The position numbers and the translations under genes are program-made. From the NCBI GenBank assembly GCA_040880065.1, contig JBBDJE010000028.1, positions 1-29,870 on the forward strand: a DNA stretch of 29,870 nucleotides. Reading direction: 5' to 3'. The notes beneath the pieces are model-generated. The model was given only the letters and a program-made list of their open reading frames with translations, ran no database searches and was not told the DNA's origin. Numbering within the stretch: the stretch's first letter is position 1; every line of letters begins with the position of its first letter. Of the stretch, positions 7,402 to 15,603 are shown piece after piece. Source of the stretch: Abyssibius sp040880065 (GTDB taxonomy: Bacteria > Pseudomonadota > Alphaproteobacteria > Rhodobacterales > Rhodobacteraceae).

Positions 7402-8415
7402 GCGCGCCAGCACATCCTCGGCCCCGACACTGCCCAGCAAGGCGCCGCCCTCCACCACAGCAAGGCGCTTGCCGCCATGGGCTTGCAACAGATTGGCAAG
7501 CGCGGCGGCGCGCATATCGGGGGGCACTTCGGGTGCGCCCTCGCTTGGCGGCAGATCGCGCATGGCATCGCGCGCGCGCATCAGCGGCAAGGGGTTCAGA
7601 TTGGCCACAAACTCGGCAACATAGGGCGTGGCCGGGCGCAGGACAATGTCTTCGGGCGTGCCCGATTGCACAATCCGCCCACCATCCATGATGGAAATAT
7701 GGCTGCCGATTTTCACGGCTTCCTCTAGATCGTGGCTGACGAATACAATGGTGCGCTGCACCGATTCTTGAAGCTCCAGCAATTCATCCTGCAACTTGGC
7801 GCGGATCAGCGGGTCGAGCGCGGAAAATGGTTCATCCATCAGCAAAATGGGGGCATTGGTGGCAAAAGCACGCGCCAGCCCCACACGCTGTTGCATGCCG
7901 CCGGAAAGCTCGCGCACCTTGCGCCCCGCCCATTCGGTCAGGTTCACGCGGGCAAGCTCTGCCATGGCGCGCTCGCGCTGCTCGGTGGCGGGCACACCGG
8001 CGACATCTAGGCCAAAGGCAACGTTATCAAGCACGCTCAGCCATGGCAGCAGGCCGAATTGCTGAAACACCATAGACACGCGGTTTTGGCGCAGGCGGCG
8101 CACGGCCTCTGCACTGGCTTTGGCGATATCTGCCATGTCCTGCCCGTTATAAACCCACATTTGCCCGCGGGCCACGGGGTTCAGCCCGTTGATCGCCCGT
8201 AAAAGCGTGGATTTTCCCGAGCCGGACAGGCCCATAAGCACGGCAATTTCGCCCTCTTTCACCTTGAGCGAGCAATCATGCACGCCCAAAATCTGGCCGG
8301 TTTTTTCCTTAATGTCTTCACGGCTCATGCCCTTGTCCATCAGCGGCAGGGCCACAGCAGGGTTGTCGCCGAAAATGATGTTAACCTTGTCAAACTCGAT
8401 CATTGTCATGCTCAT
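7387..8415 (-). CDS. choV: Choline ABC transporter, ATP-binding protein ChoV
   Basis: The ATPase that powers choline import, acting as a dimer on the cytosolic face of ChoW. The 342-aa protein belongs to the ProV/OpuA-like group, with the long N-terminal extension before the P-loop. It shows Walker A GLSGSGKST at 62-70, signature LSGGMQQ at 170-176, Walker B LLMDEP with D194 and E195, and the switch H228 in VFVSHD. The C-terminal part is short and has no obvious complete CBS pair. Starts at 8415, 8409 and 8403 are all in frame. The first gives an ATGA overlap with the choW stop; 8409 is better spaced from the G-rich stretch upstream. Third gene of choXWV. The choline assignment rests on its partners ChoX and ChoW and on the adjacent bet genes. 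Confidence 0.93.
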   Translation of the reverse strand: MSMTMIEFDKVNIIFGDNPAVALPLMDKGMSREDIKEKTGQILGVHDCSLKVKEGEIAVLMGLSGSGKSTLLRAINGLNPVARGQMWVYNGQDMADIAKASAEAVRRLRQNRVSMVFQQFGLLPWLSVLDNVAFGLDVAGVPATEQRERAMAELARVNLTEWAGRKVRELSGGMQQRVGLARAFATNAPILLMDEPFSALDPLIRAKLQDELLELQESVQRTIVFVSHDLEEAVKIGSHISIMDGGRIVQSGTPEDIVLRPATPYVAEFVANLNPLPLMRARDAMRDLPPSEGAPEVPPDMRAAALANLLQAHGGKRLAVVEGGALLGSVGAEDVLARLAAR

Positions 8416-9257
8416 TCCCCCCGCCGGAAAACCCGGTCCATAAGGATGGCCAGAACCACGATGACCAGACCGGATTCAAACCCGAGCGAGGTGTTCACCG
8501 TGTTAAGCGCGCGCACAACCGGTGCGCCAAGCCCCGCTGCGCCAACCAGCGCGGCAATAACGACCATGGAGAGTGAAAGCATGATGGTTTGCGTAAGCCC
8601 GACCATGATTTGCGGCATGGCATAAGGGAGTTCGACGCGAAATAGAAGCTGGCGCTTTGTGCAGCCAAAGGCTTGCCCGGCTTCAAGCAGGTCTTTGGGT
8701 GTGGCGGCGATGCCCAGTTGCGTAAGGCGGATGGGCGCAGGCAGCACGAAAATGGCCGTGGCAAACAGGCCGGGCACAAGCCCAAGGCCGAAAAAGATGA
8801 TGGCCGGAATGAGGTAAACAAAGGTGGGCAGTGTTTGCATCAGGTCAAGAACTGGGCGCAGGAAGGCGTAGAACCGTGGGCGATGCGCGGCGTAAATACC
8901 AATTGGAACGCCGACCGCCATACAAAGAAGGCAGCTTGTAAATACCAGCGTCAGCGTTTCGGTGGTTTCTTTCCAATAGCCTTGGTTGACCACAAAGAGC
9001 AGACCCAGCAACACCAGAACCGTTGTGCCGATTTTTCGGCGCAATCCATAGGCTATGGCGGTCATTATTACCACTACAACCAAAGGATGTGGTGTTTGCA
9101 ACAGCCACAAAATTCCCTCGATCAGGTAATTCATGTATTTGGCCATGGCATCAAAGACCCAGCCGACATTTTCGATCATCCAGTCCACAAGTTGTTTTGC
9201 GCTGCGCCCGACCGGGATTTTGGTGTCGGTCAAAGCGTTAAGAATGCCATCGAGCAT
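8412..9257 (-). CDS. choW: Choline ABC transporter, permease ChoW
   Basis: The inner-membrane channel subunit of the choline importer. The 281-aa protein has an N-terminal amphipathic region followed by several transmembrane helices. The binding-protein-dependent transport motif lies in the second half (DLLEAGQAFGCTKRQLLFRV), which contacts the ATPase. The start at 9257 is chosen over the longer frame (to 9290) because AAGGA lies 8 nt upstream and the upstream extension would run into the intergenic hairpin. It follows choX by 73 nt containing a hairpin and overlaps choV by four bases. Confidence 0.94.
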   Translation of the reverse strand: MLDGILNALTDTKIPVGRSAKQLVDWMIENVGWVFDAMAKYMNYLIEGILWLLQTPHPLVVVVIMTAIAYGLRRKIGTTVLVLLGLLFVVNQGYWKETTETLTLVFTSCLLCMAVGVPIGIYAAHRPRFYAFLRPVLDLMQTLPTFVYLIPAIIFFGLGLVPGLFATAIFVLPAPIRLTQLGIAATPKDLLEAGQAFGCTKRQLLFRVELPYAMPQIMVGLTQTIMLSLSMVVIAALVGAAGLGAPVVRALNTVNTSLGFESGLVIVVLAILMDRVFRRGE

Positions 9258-9288
9258 GGGAATTGTCCTTGGTGCTGGGGGCCAAAGC

Positions 9289-9318
9289 AAAACGCGCCGG
9301 GGAATGCCCGGCGCGTTT
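9289..9318 (-). terminator. Hairpin between choX and choW (partial terminator or mRNA stabiliser)
   Basis: A roughly 12-bp GC-rich inverted repeat (9290-9301 with 9307-9318) surrounds a 5-nt loop. Read on the minus strand it follows the choX stop by about 13 nt and ends in a short T run (GCGCGTTTT). Such hairpins after periplasmic binding protein genes often reduce read-through or protect the upstream message, giving more binding protein than permease. Confidence 0.65.
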
Positions 9319-9330
9319 CAGGGGTTTGGT

Positions 9331-10251
9331 TTAGTTCAGCACCGCTGTCACAGCGGCCATCGCATCGCCACCATCCATGGTGGTGACACCTTCCAGCCAT
9401 GGGCCAAGCACATCGGTATTGGCGGCCAGATAGGCTGCGGCTGCGGCTTCTGGGTCGGCGCCATCGTTTAGAATTGCGCCCATAATCTCGTTTTCGAGCG
9501 CAAGGGTGAATTTGAGATTGCCAAGCAAAGCGCCCACATTCGGGCATTCGGCGGCATAGCCGGCACGGGTGTTGGTGTAGACGGTCGCGCCGCCAAGGTC
9601 GGGGCCGAACCAGTCATCGCCACCGGTCAGATAGGCCATGTCGATATTGGCATTCATCGGGTGAGGTTCCCAGCCAAGGAACACAATCCCGCTGCCGCCG
9701 CGCGCGGCGCGTTCAGCCTGTGCCAGCATCCCTTGTTCCGAGCTTTCAATAACCTCAAAACCCTCAAGCCCGAAGGCATTGGCGGCGATCATGTCCAAGA
9801 TCAGGCGGTTACCATCATTGCCCGGCTCGATGCCGTAGATCTTGCCATCAAGCTGGTCGGCAAACTCCGCGATATTTGCAAAATCGGTCAGGCCGGCTTC
9901 GGCAAGCGCGCTGTTCACGGCCAGCGTATATTTCGCGCCGTCAAGGTTTTCGCGCACAGTATCAACGGTGCCCGCTTCACGGTAGGGGGCAATATCGCCT
10001 TCCATCGTCGGCATCCAGTTGCCAAGGAACACGTCGATATCGCCTTGGGCCATCGACACATAGGTCACCGGCACCGACAGCAGCTTCACATCGGTCTCAT
10101 AGCCAAGCGCCTCCAGCAATGTAGTGGCAACCGCCGTGGTGGCGGTAATGTCGGTCCAGCCGACATCGGAAAAGCGCACGGTGCCACAATCGGCAAACGC
10201 GCCTGTTGCAAGCGTTAGGCTAAGCGCGGTCGCGCCAAGATAGGTTTTCAT
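9331..10251 (-). CDS. choX: Choline-binding periplasmic protein ChoX
   Basis: The periplasmic receptor that delivers choline to ChoW/ChoV. Counting from the ATG at 10251 the protein has 306 residues and a Sec signal peptide (MKTYLGATALSLTLATGAFA, cleavage after A20). The aromatic cage known from S. meliloti ChoX is present at a constant offset of 11: W32, W79, Y108 and W194 with D34. N145 also matches. C22 and C236 could form a disulfide. An in-frame ATG at 10281 exists, but 10251 has GGAG 7 nt upstream and a proper signal peptide. It is divergent from betI across a 130-nt region with palindromes, so BetI control is likely. Confidence 0.95.
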   Translation of the reverse strand: MKTYLGATALSLTLATGAFADCGTVRFSDVGWTDITATTAVATTLLEALGYETDVKLLSVPVTYVSMAQGDIDVFLGNWMPTMEGDIAPYREAGTVDTVRENLDGAKYTLAVNSALAEAGLTDFANIAEFADQLDGKIYGIEPGNDGNRLILDMIAANAFGLEGFEVIESSEQGMLAQAERAARGGSGIVFLGWEPHPMNANIDMAYLTGGDDWFGPDLGGATVYTNTRAGYAAECPNVGALLGNLKFTLALENEIMGAILNDGADPEAAAAAYLAANTDVLGPWLEGVTTMDGGDAMAAVTAVLN

Positions 10252-10318
10252 AAATCTTCTCCCGTTGTTTGTTTTTTTCACCCTAGAGCATTGACGCTAT
10301 CGAGTGAAGCGATTAGCG

Positions 10319-10350
10319 TTAACATGTTGTTAATTGATCAATCAGTCAAG
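10319..10350. promoter_or_regulatory. Candidate BetI operator region between choX and betI
   Basis: Two overlapping palindromes are visible. TTAACA-tgt-TGTTAA spans 10319-10333 with perfect 6-bp arms. ATTGATCAAT spans 10333-10342, inside a larger TTGA...TCAA element at 10334-10349. Both lie between the divergent genes, overlapping weak -35/-10 matches on each strand: TTGTTA/AATAAA towards betI, TTGATC/GCTAAT towards choX. A TetR-type repressor encoded next door normally binds such a site. The exact operator is inferred. Confidence 0.5.
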
Positions 10351-10381
10351 AATAAATCCGCAGCATGCAGGAAAATGTAAA

Positions 10382-10963
10382 ATGCCCAAAATCGGGATGG
10401 AGAAAATCAGGCGCGAAGCACTGATCGGGGCTGCTTTGCAGGCGATCCATGCCAAAGGCTCACTGGATGTGACCGTTGGCCAGATTGCTACGCGGGCAGG
10501 TGTTTCAACCGCGCTTGCGCATCACTATTTTGGTGGCAAGGAAGACCTGATACTCGCAGCCATGCGCTTTCATCTTACCCAGCTTGGCCTTGCCGTGCGT
10601 AGCGCAACGGCGACGGCGCAGTCGCCGCGCGCGCGGATTTCGGCCATCATCAGCGCGAATTTCGATGAAAATCAGTTCAGCGCAGAAACCATTTCCTGCT
10701 GGCTGAACTTTTATGTCAAGGCGCAGGGCAGTGCGCCTGCTGCACGGTTGTTGCGCATATATGTGCAGCGTTTGCGCTCCAATCTCATCGCGTCCTTGCG
10801 GCCATTGGTCGGGGCGCGCGCGGCCAACATTGCCGCCGCGATTGGTGCGATGATTGACGGGGTTTACCTGCGTCAGGGCCTTTCAGGGCAGGCACCAGAC
10901 CGGGTTGCCGCCGTTCGGATGGTCGAGAATTTTGTCGAAATGTCGCTGCGGGGGGCACAATGA
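10382..10963 (+). CDS. betI: Transcriptional repressor BetI
   Basis: A TetR-family repressor that releases bet promoters when choline is present. The 193-aa protein matches BetI in length. The N-terminal helix-turn-helix is at about residues 25-50 (VTVGQIATRAGVSTALAHHYF), followed by GGKEDLILAAMR. The ligand domain carries the BetI-like FSAETISCWLNFYVKAQ segment. An in-frame ATG at 10334 is rejected because it lies inside the palindromic operator; the ATG at 10382 has AGGA 9 nt upstream and gives the usual MPKIGMEKIRR start. First gene of betICBA, overlapping betC by four bases (ATGA). Confidence 0.95.
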   Translation: MPKIGMEKIRREALIGAALQAIHAKGSLDVTVGQIATRAGVSTALAHHYFGGKEDLILAAMRFHLTQLGLAVRSATATAQSPRARISAIISANFDENQFSAETISCWLNFYVKAQGSAPAARLLRIYVQRLRSNLIASLRPLVGARAANIAAAIGAMIDGVYLRQGLSGQAPDRVAAVRMVENFVEMSLRGAQ

Positions 10964-12456
10964 AAAAACCGAACATCCTGATATTCATGGTTGATCAGCT
11001 CAACGGCACGCTGTTTCCCGATGGCCCTGCCGACTGGCTGCACGCGCCGAACCTCAAGGCACTTGCGGCGCGTTCGGTGCGCTTTGCCCGCACCTATACC
11101 GCCAGCCCGCTATGCGCCCCCGGTCGCGCCAGTTTCATGGCGGGGCAATTGCCCAGCCGCACCGGTGTTTATGACAATGCCGCCGAGTTTCGCAGCGATA
11201 TTCCCACCTATGCGCACCATTTGCGCCGTGCGGGCTATCAGACCTGCCTGTCGGGCAAGATGCACTTTGTCGGCCCCGACCAGATGCACGGGTTTGAACA
11301 ACGCCTGACCACCGATATTTACCCGGCCGATTTTGGCTGGACGCCCGATTACCGCAAACCGGGCGAGCGGATTGACTGGTGGTATCATAACATGGCCAGC
11401 GTGACAGACGCGGGTGTTGCCGAAATTTCCAACCAGATGGAGTATGACGACGAGGTCGCGCATCACGCCCGCGCCAAGGTTTACGACCTTGCGCGCGGCA
11501 AGGACGAGCGCCCGTGGATGCTGACGGTCAGCTTCACCCACCCGCATGACCCCTATGTCGCGCGCAAGAAATACTGGGACCTGTATGAAGATTGCGAACA
11601 TCTGTTGCCCGAGGTTCCGGCCATGGATTATGCTGCGCATGACAGCCATTCACAGCGGATATTCGACGCGAATGACTGGCGCAGCTACACGATAACCGAT
11701 GCGCATATCCGCCGCGCGCGCCGCGCCTACTTCGCCAATATCAGCTACCTCGATGACAAGATCGGCGAGGTGATGGAGGCGCTGGAGGGCACGCGCGCTG
11801 CCGATGACACGATTATCCTGTTCGTATCAGACCATGGCGATATGCTGGGCGAGCGCGGGCTTTGGTACAAGATGAACTTCTTTGAAGGTTCGGCGCGCGT
11901 GCCGCTGATGATTGCCGCGCCGGGGCTTGATCCGCAGCGCATTGATACGCCGGTATCCACGATGGATGTTACCCCCACACTGGCCGATCTGGCAGGGATA
12001 GACCTGTCCGAGGTGATGCCGTGGACCGATGGCGAAAGCCTGCTGCCGCTGGCGCAGGGCACGGGCGGGCACGGGCCGGTTTGCATGGAATATGCCGCCG
12101 AGGCCAGCATCGCGCCGCTTGTATGTGTGGTTGATGGCAACTGGAAATATAGCGCATGCAGCGCCGATGCGCCCATGGCGTTCAACCTTGCCGATGACCC
12201 GCAGGAACTGACCAACCGCGCCGATGAAGCGGGCGATCTGGCGGCGTTCGTGGCCAAAAGGTGGGATCTTGCGGCGTTTGATGCCGCCGTGCGCGCCAGT
12301 CAGGCACAGCGCTGGGTTGTTTATGAGGCTTTGCGCAACGGCGCCTATTTCCCGTGGGATTTCCAGCCGCTGCAAAAAGCATCCGAGCGCTATATGCGCA
12401 ACCATATGGATTTGAACACCGTCGAATCCGCCAACCGTTTTCCAAGGGGCGAATAA
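10960..12456 (+). CDS. betC: Choline sulfatase
   Basis: Hydrolyses choline-O-sulfate to choline and sulfate, feeding the betaine pathway and releasing sulfate. The 498-aa protein is a type I sulfatase: C52 in CAPGRAS is the residue converted to formylglycine and R56 is its partner. D12 near the N-terminus (FMVDQL) and the SDHGDMLGE motif at about 288-296 supply metal ligands. No signal peptide is seen, so it acts in the cytosol, consistent with choline-O-sulfate being imported first. A formylglycine-generating enzyme is needed and is not in this window. It overlaps betI by 4 nt and betB by 1 nt. Confidence 0.95.
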   Translation: MKKPNILIFMVDQLNGTLFPDGPADWLHAPNLKALAARSVRFARTYTASPLCAPGRASFMAGQLPSRTGVYDNAAEFRSDIPTYAHHLRRAGYQTCLSGKMHFVGPDQMHGFEQRLTTDIYPADFGWTPDYRKPGERIDWWYHNMASVTDAGVAEISNQMEYDDEVAHHARAKVYDLARGKDERPWMLTVSFTHPHDPYVARKKYWDLYEDCEHLLPEVPAMDYAAHDSHSQRIFDANDWRSYTITDAHIRRARRAYFANISYLDDKIGEVMEALEGTRAADDTIILFVSDHGDMLGERGLWYKMNFFEGSARVPLMIAAPGLDPQRIDTPVSTMDVTPTLADLAGIDLSEVMPWTDGESLLPLAQGTGGHGPVCMEYAAEASIAPLVCVVDGNWKYSACSADAPMAFNLADDPQELTNRADEAGDLAAFVAKRWDLAAFDAAVRASQAQRWVVYEALRNGAYFPWDFQPLQKASERYMRNHMDLNTVESANRFPRGE

Positions 12457-13919
12457 TGCGCGCACAACCCAAAGCCAGCCATTTCATCAATGGCGAATAT
12501 GTCGAAGATACCGCAGGCCGCGTGATCGAATGCATCTACCCGGCAACCGGCGAGGTTGTAGCGAGGCTGCATGCCGCAACGCCGGCCATTGTTGAGCAAG
12601 CCATTGCAGCGGCAAAGGCCGCGCAGGCCGAATGGGCGGCGCGCAAGCCGGTTGAGCGTGGCCGCATTTTGCAGCGTGCTGCTGCAATCATGCGCGCGCG
12701 CAACCGCGAATTGTCGGTGCTTGAAACGCTGGATACCGGCAAACCCTTGCAAGAAACGCTAGTGGCCGATGCCACATCGGGCGCCGAGGCGCTGGAGTTT
12801 TTTGGCGGCATGATCGCCAGCGTGACCGGCGACTATATCCCGCTGGGCGGTGATTTTGCCTATACAATGCGCGAGGCGCTGGGCGTATGTGTGGGCATAG
12901 GTGCCTGGAACTACCCCACGCAAATTGCCTGCTGGAAGGGTGCGCCTGCGCTGGCCTGTGGCAATGCGATGATATTCAAACCGAGCGAAACCACACCGCT
13001 TTGCGCGCTGCAGGTGGCCGAAATATTGCACGAGGCGGGGCTGCCTGCCGGGCTTTACAATGTCGTGCAGGGTTACGGCGATATTGGCGCGGCGCTGATA
13101 TCGGATGCGCGCATCGCCAAGGTTTCGCTCACCGGCTCGGTGCCGACCGGCCAGAAGGTGGCGGCGCTGGCGGCAGGCAGCATGAAGCATGTGACCATGG
13201 AACTTGGGGGCAAATCGCCGCTGATCGTGTTTGACGATGCCGATATCGAAGCCGCCATCGGCGGGGCGATGCTGGGCAATTTCTATTCTGCCGGTCAGGT
13301 CTGTTCCAACGGCACGCGGGTTTATGTGCAGGCGGGCATCAAGGCGCAGTTCCTTGCGCGCCTAGCCGAGCGCACAGCCGCCATTCATATGGGCGACCCG
13401 ATGGACGAGGCGGTGAATTTCGGCCCCATGGTGTCTGCCGGCCAGCACGCCAAGGTGATGGAGTATATCGCCATAGGCAAGGCCGAGGGCGCACGGCTGG
13501 TGACAGGTGGCGATGCCCCGCATGTGGCCGGGTTTGAGCAAGGCTGCTTTGTCGCCCCCACCGTGTTTGCCGATGTGACCGATGATATGCGCATCGCACG
13601 CGAAGAAATTTTCGGCCCCGTCATGTGCGTGCTGGATTTTGTCGATGAGGTCGAGGTGATTGCCCGCGCCAATGACACCGAGTTTGGTCTTTCCGCTGGT
13701 GTGTTCACCGCCGATCTGGCGCGCGCGCACCGGGTGATTGGCCAGCTTCAGGCGGGCACCTGCTGGATCAACGCCTATAACCTTGCGCCGGTTGAAATGC
13801 CGTTTGGCGGTAGCAAAATGTCGGGCGTGGGGCGCGAGAATGCGCGTGCGGCGCTTGAGCATTATAGCCAGCTCAAATCGGTCTATGTGGGCATGAACGG
13901 GGTGGATGCGCCGTGGTAG
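12456..13919 (+). CDS. betB: Betaine aldehyde dehydrogenase
   Basis: Oxidises betaine aldehyde to glycine betaine with NAD(P)+ in the cytosol. The 487-aa ALDH-family protein has the catalytic cysteine C283 (SAGQVCSNGTRV), the general base E249 (VTMELGGKSP), the oxyanion asparagine N152 (WNYP) and the Rossmann-region FKPSE. The long upstream extension of the open frame overlaps betC and is not coding. The ATG at 12456 shares one base with the betC TAA and has AGGGG close upstream. The order betI-betC-betB-betA is that of Sinorhizobium rather than the E. coli betTIBA order. Confidence 0.97.
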   Translation: MRAQPKASHFINGEYVEDTAGRVIECIYPATGEVVARLHAATPAIVEQAIAAAKAAQAEWAARKPVERGRILQRAAAIMRARNRELSVLETLDTGKPLQETLVADATSGAEALEFFGGMIASVTGDYIPLGGDFAYTMREALGVCVGIGAWNYPTQIACWKGAPALACGNAMIFKPSETTPLCALQVAEILHEAGLPAGLYNVVQGYGDIGAALISDARIAKVSLTGSVPTGQKVAALAAGSMKHVTMELGGKSPLIVFDDADIEAAIGGAMLGNFYSAGQVCSNGTRVYVQAGIKAQFLARLAERTAAIHMGDPMDEAVNFGPMVSAGQHAKVMEYIAIGKAEGARLVTGGDAPHVAGFEQGCFVAPTVFADVTDDMRIAREEIFGPVMCVLDFVDEVEVIARANDTEFGLSAGVFTADLARAHRVIGQLQAGTCWINAYNLAPVEMPFGGSKMSGVGRENARAALEHYSQLKSVYVGMNGVDAPW

Positions 13920-13941
13920 ACTCATCGCCCGAGGTTGCAGT

Positions 13942-15603
13942 ATGAACGCGGATTTTGTGATTATCGGCGCGGGTTCTGCCGGTTCGGCCATGGCCTACCG
14001 GCTGAGCGAAGATGGCAAGCATTCCGTGCTGGTGCTGGAATTTGGCGGCACGGATATCGGCCCCTTCATCCAGATGCCCGCAGCCCTGTCATACCCGATG
14101 AACATGAAGCGTTATGACTGGGGCTTTGAAAGCGAGCCGGAACCGCATTTGGGTGGCCGCCGTCTGGCAACGCCGCGTGGCAAGGTTATTGGCGGCTCCT
14201 CCAGCATCAACGGCATGGTCTATGTGCGCGGCCATGCACGCGACTTTGACCATTGGGCCGAACTTGGTGCCGATGGCTGGGCCTATGCCGATGTTTTGCC
14301 CTATTTCAAGCGGATGGAGCACTGGCACGATGGCGGCCATGGCGGCGATGCAGGCTGGCGCGGCACCTCTGGCCCGCTGCATGTAACCCGTGGGCCGCGC
14401 AAGAACCCGCTGTTTGAAGCCTTTGTGAAGGCAGGCGCGCAGGCGGGGTTTGAAACAACCGATGATTATAACGGCGCAAAGCAGGAAGGCTTTGGCCCGA
14501 TGGAGCAGACCGTGTGGCGCGGGCGGCGCTGGTCGGCGGCCAATGCCTATCTGCGCCCTGCGCTCAAGCGAGAAAACTGCACGCTGTTGCGCTGCTATGT
14601 GCGCCGCGTGATCATTGAAGATGGCCGCGCCACGGGTGTGGAGGTTGAACGCGGCGGCAGGGTCGAGGTGATTACGGCCAACCGCGAGGTGATTATCGCG
14701 GCTTCGGCTATCAACTCACCAAAAATCCTGATGCTGTCGGGCATCGGGCCAGCCGCGCAACTTGCTGAACATGGTGTTGCTATAGTGGCAGACCGTGCGG
14801 GCGTCGGACAGAACCTGCAAGACCATCTGGAGCTTTACATCCAGCAGGCCAGCACGCAGCCCATCACGCTTTACAAGCATTGGAACCTGATCTCCAAGGC
14901 GGTGATCGGGGCGCAATGGTTGTTCTCCAAAACCGGGCTTGGGGCGTCCAACCAGTTTGAAAGTGCCGCCTTCGTGCGTTCGGCTGCGGGGGTGGAATAT
15001 CCCGATATCCAGTTTCATTTCCTGCCAATGGCCATTCGCTATGACGGTAAGGCCGCCGTTGAGGGCCACGGCTATCAGGCGCATGTCGGCCCGATGCGCA
15101 GCGCGGCGCGCGGGGCGGTAACGCTGGCAAGTGCCGATGCGAAGGTCGCGCCGCGCATTCTGTTCAACTATATGAGCGAGGCGCAGGACTGGACCGACTT
15201 TCGCCATTGCATTCGTCTGGCACGCGAAATTTTTGGCCAACCCGCCTTTGACGAATTTCGCGGAATTCAGATCCAGCCCCGCGCGAATGTGCAAAGCGAT
15301 GACGAACTTGATGATTTCATCCGCGAGCACGCCGAAAGCGCCTACCACCCTTGCGGCACCGCGCGCATGGGCCGTGCCGATGACCCGATGGCCGTGGTCG
15401 ATGCGCAGTGCCGGGTGATCGGGGTGGATGGGCTGCGGCTGGCCGACAGCTCGGTCTTTCCGCAGATTACAAATGGCAACCTGAATGCGCCATCAATCAT
15501 GGTCGGTGAAAAGGCCGCAGACCATATTCTGGGCAAATCGCCATTGCCGCCCAGCAATGATGAACCGTGGATCAACCCGCGCTGGCAAGAGGCGGATCGC
15601 TAA
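13942..15603 (+). CDS. betA: Choline dehydrogenase
   Basis: Oxidises choline to betaine aldehyde and can also oxidise the aldehyde. It is a membrane-associated FAD flavoprotein of the GMC family that passes electrons to the respiratory chain. The 553-aa protein has the ADP-binding motif GAGSAGSAMAYRL at residues 9-21, the GMC signature around GKVIGGSSSINGMVYVRG, the catalytic H469 in AYHPCGTARMG and the paired N513 in NGNLNAPS. The start at 13942 has GAGG 7 nt upstream and lies 22 nt after betB. The last bases overlap the stop of the convergent gene at 15600. Confidence 0.97.
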   Translation: MNADFVIIGAGSAGSAMAYRLSEDGKHSVLVLEFGGTDIGPFIQMPAALSYPMNMKRYDWGFESEPEPHLGGRRLATPRGKVIGGSSSINGMVYVRGHARDFDHWAELGADGWAYADVLPYFKRMEHWHDGGHGGDAGWRGTSGPLHVTRGPRKNPLFEAFVKAGAQAGFETTDDYNGAKQEGFGPMEQTVWRGRRWSAANAYLRPALKRENCTLLRCYVRRVIIEDGRATGVEVERGGRVEVITANREVIIAASAINSPKILMLSGIGPAAQLAEHGVAIVADRAGVGQNLQDHLELYIQQASTQPITLYKHWNLISKAVIGAQWLFSKTGLGASNQFESAAFVRSAAGVEYPDIQFHFLPMAIRYDGKAAVEGHGYQAHVGPMRSAARGAVTLASADAKVAPRILFNYMSEAQDWTDFRHCIRLAREIFGQPAFDEFRGIQIQPRANVQSDDELDDFIREHAESAYHPCGTARMGRADDPMAVVDAQCRVIGVDGLRLADSSVFPQITNGNLNAPSIMVGEKAADHILGKSPLPPSNDEPWINPRWQEADR

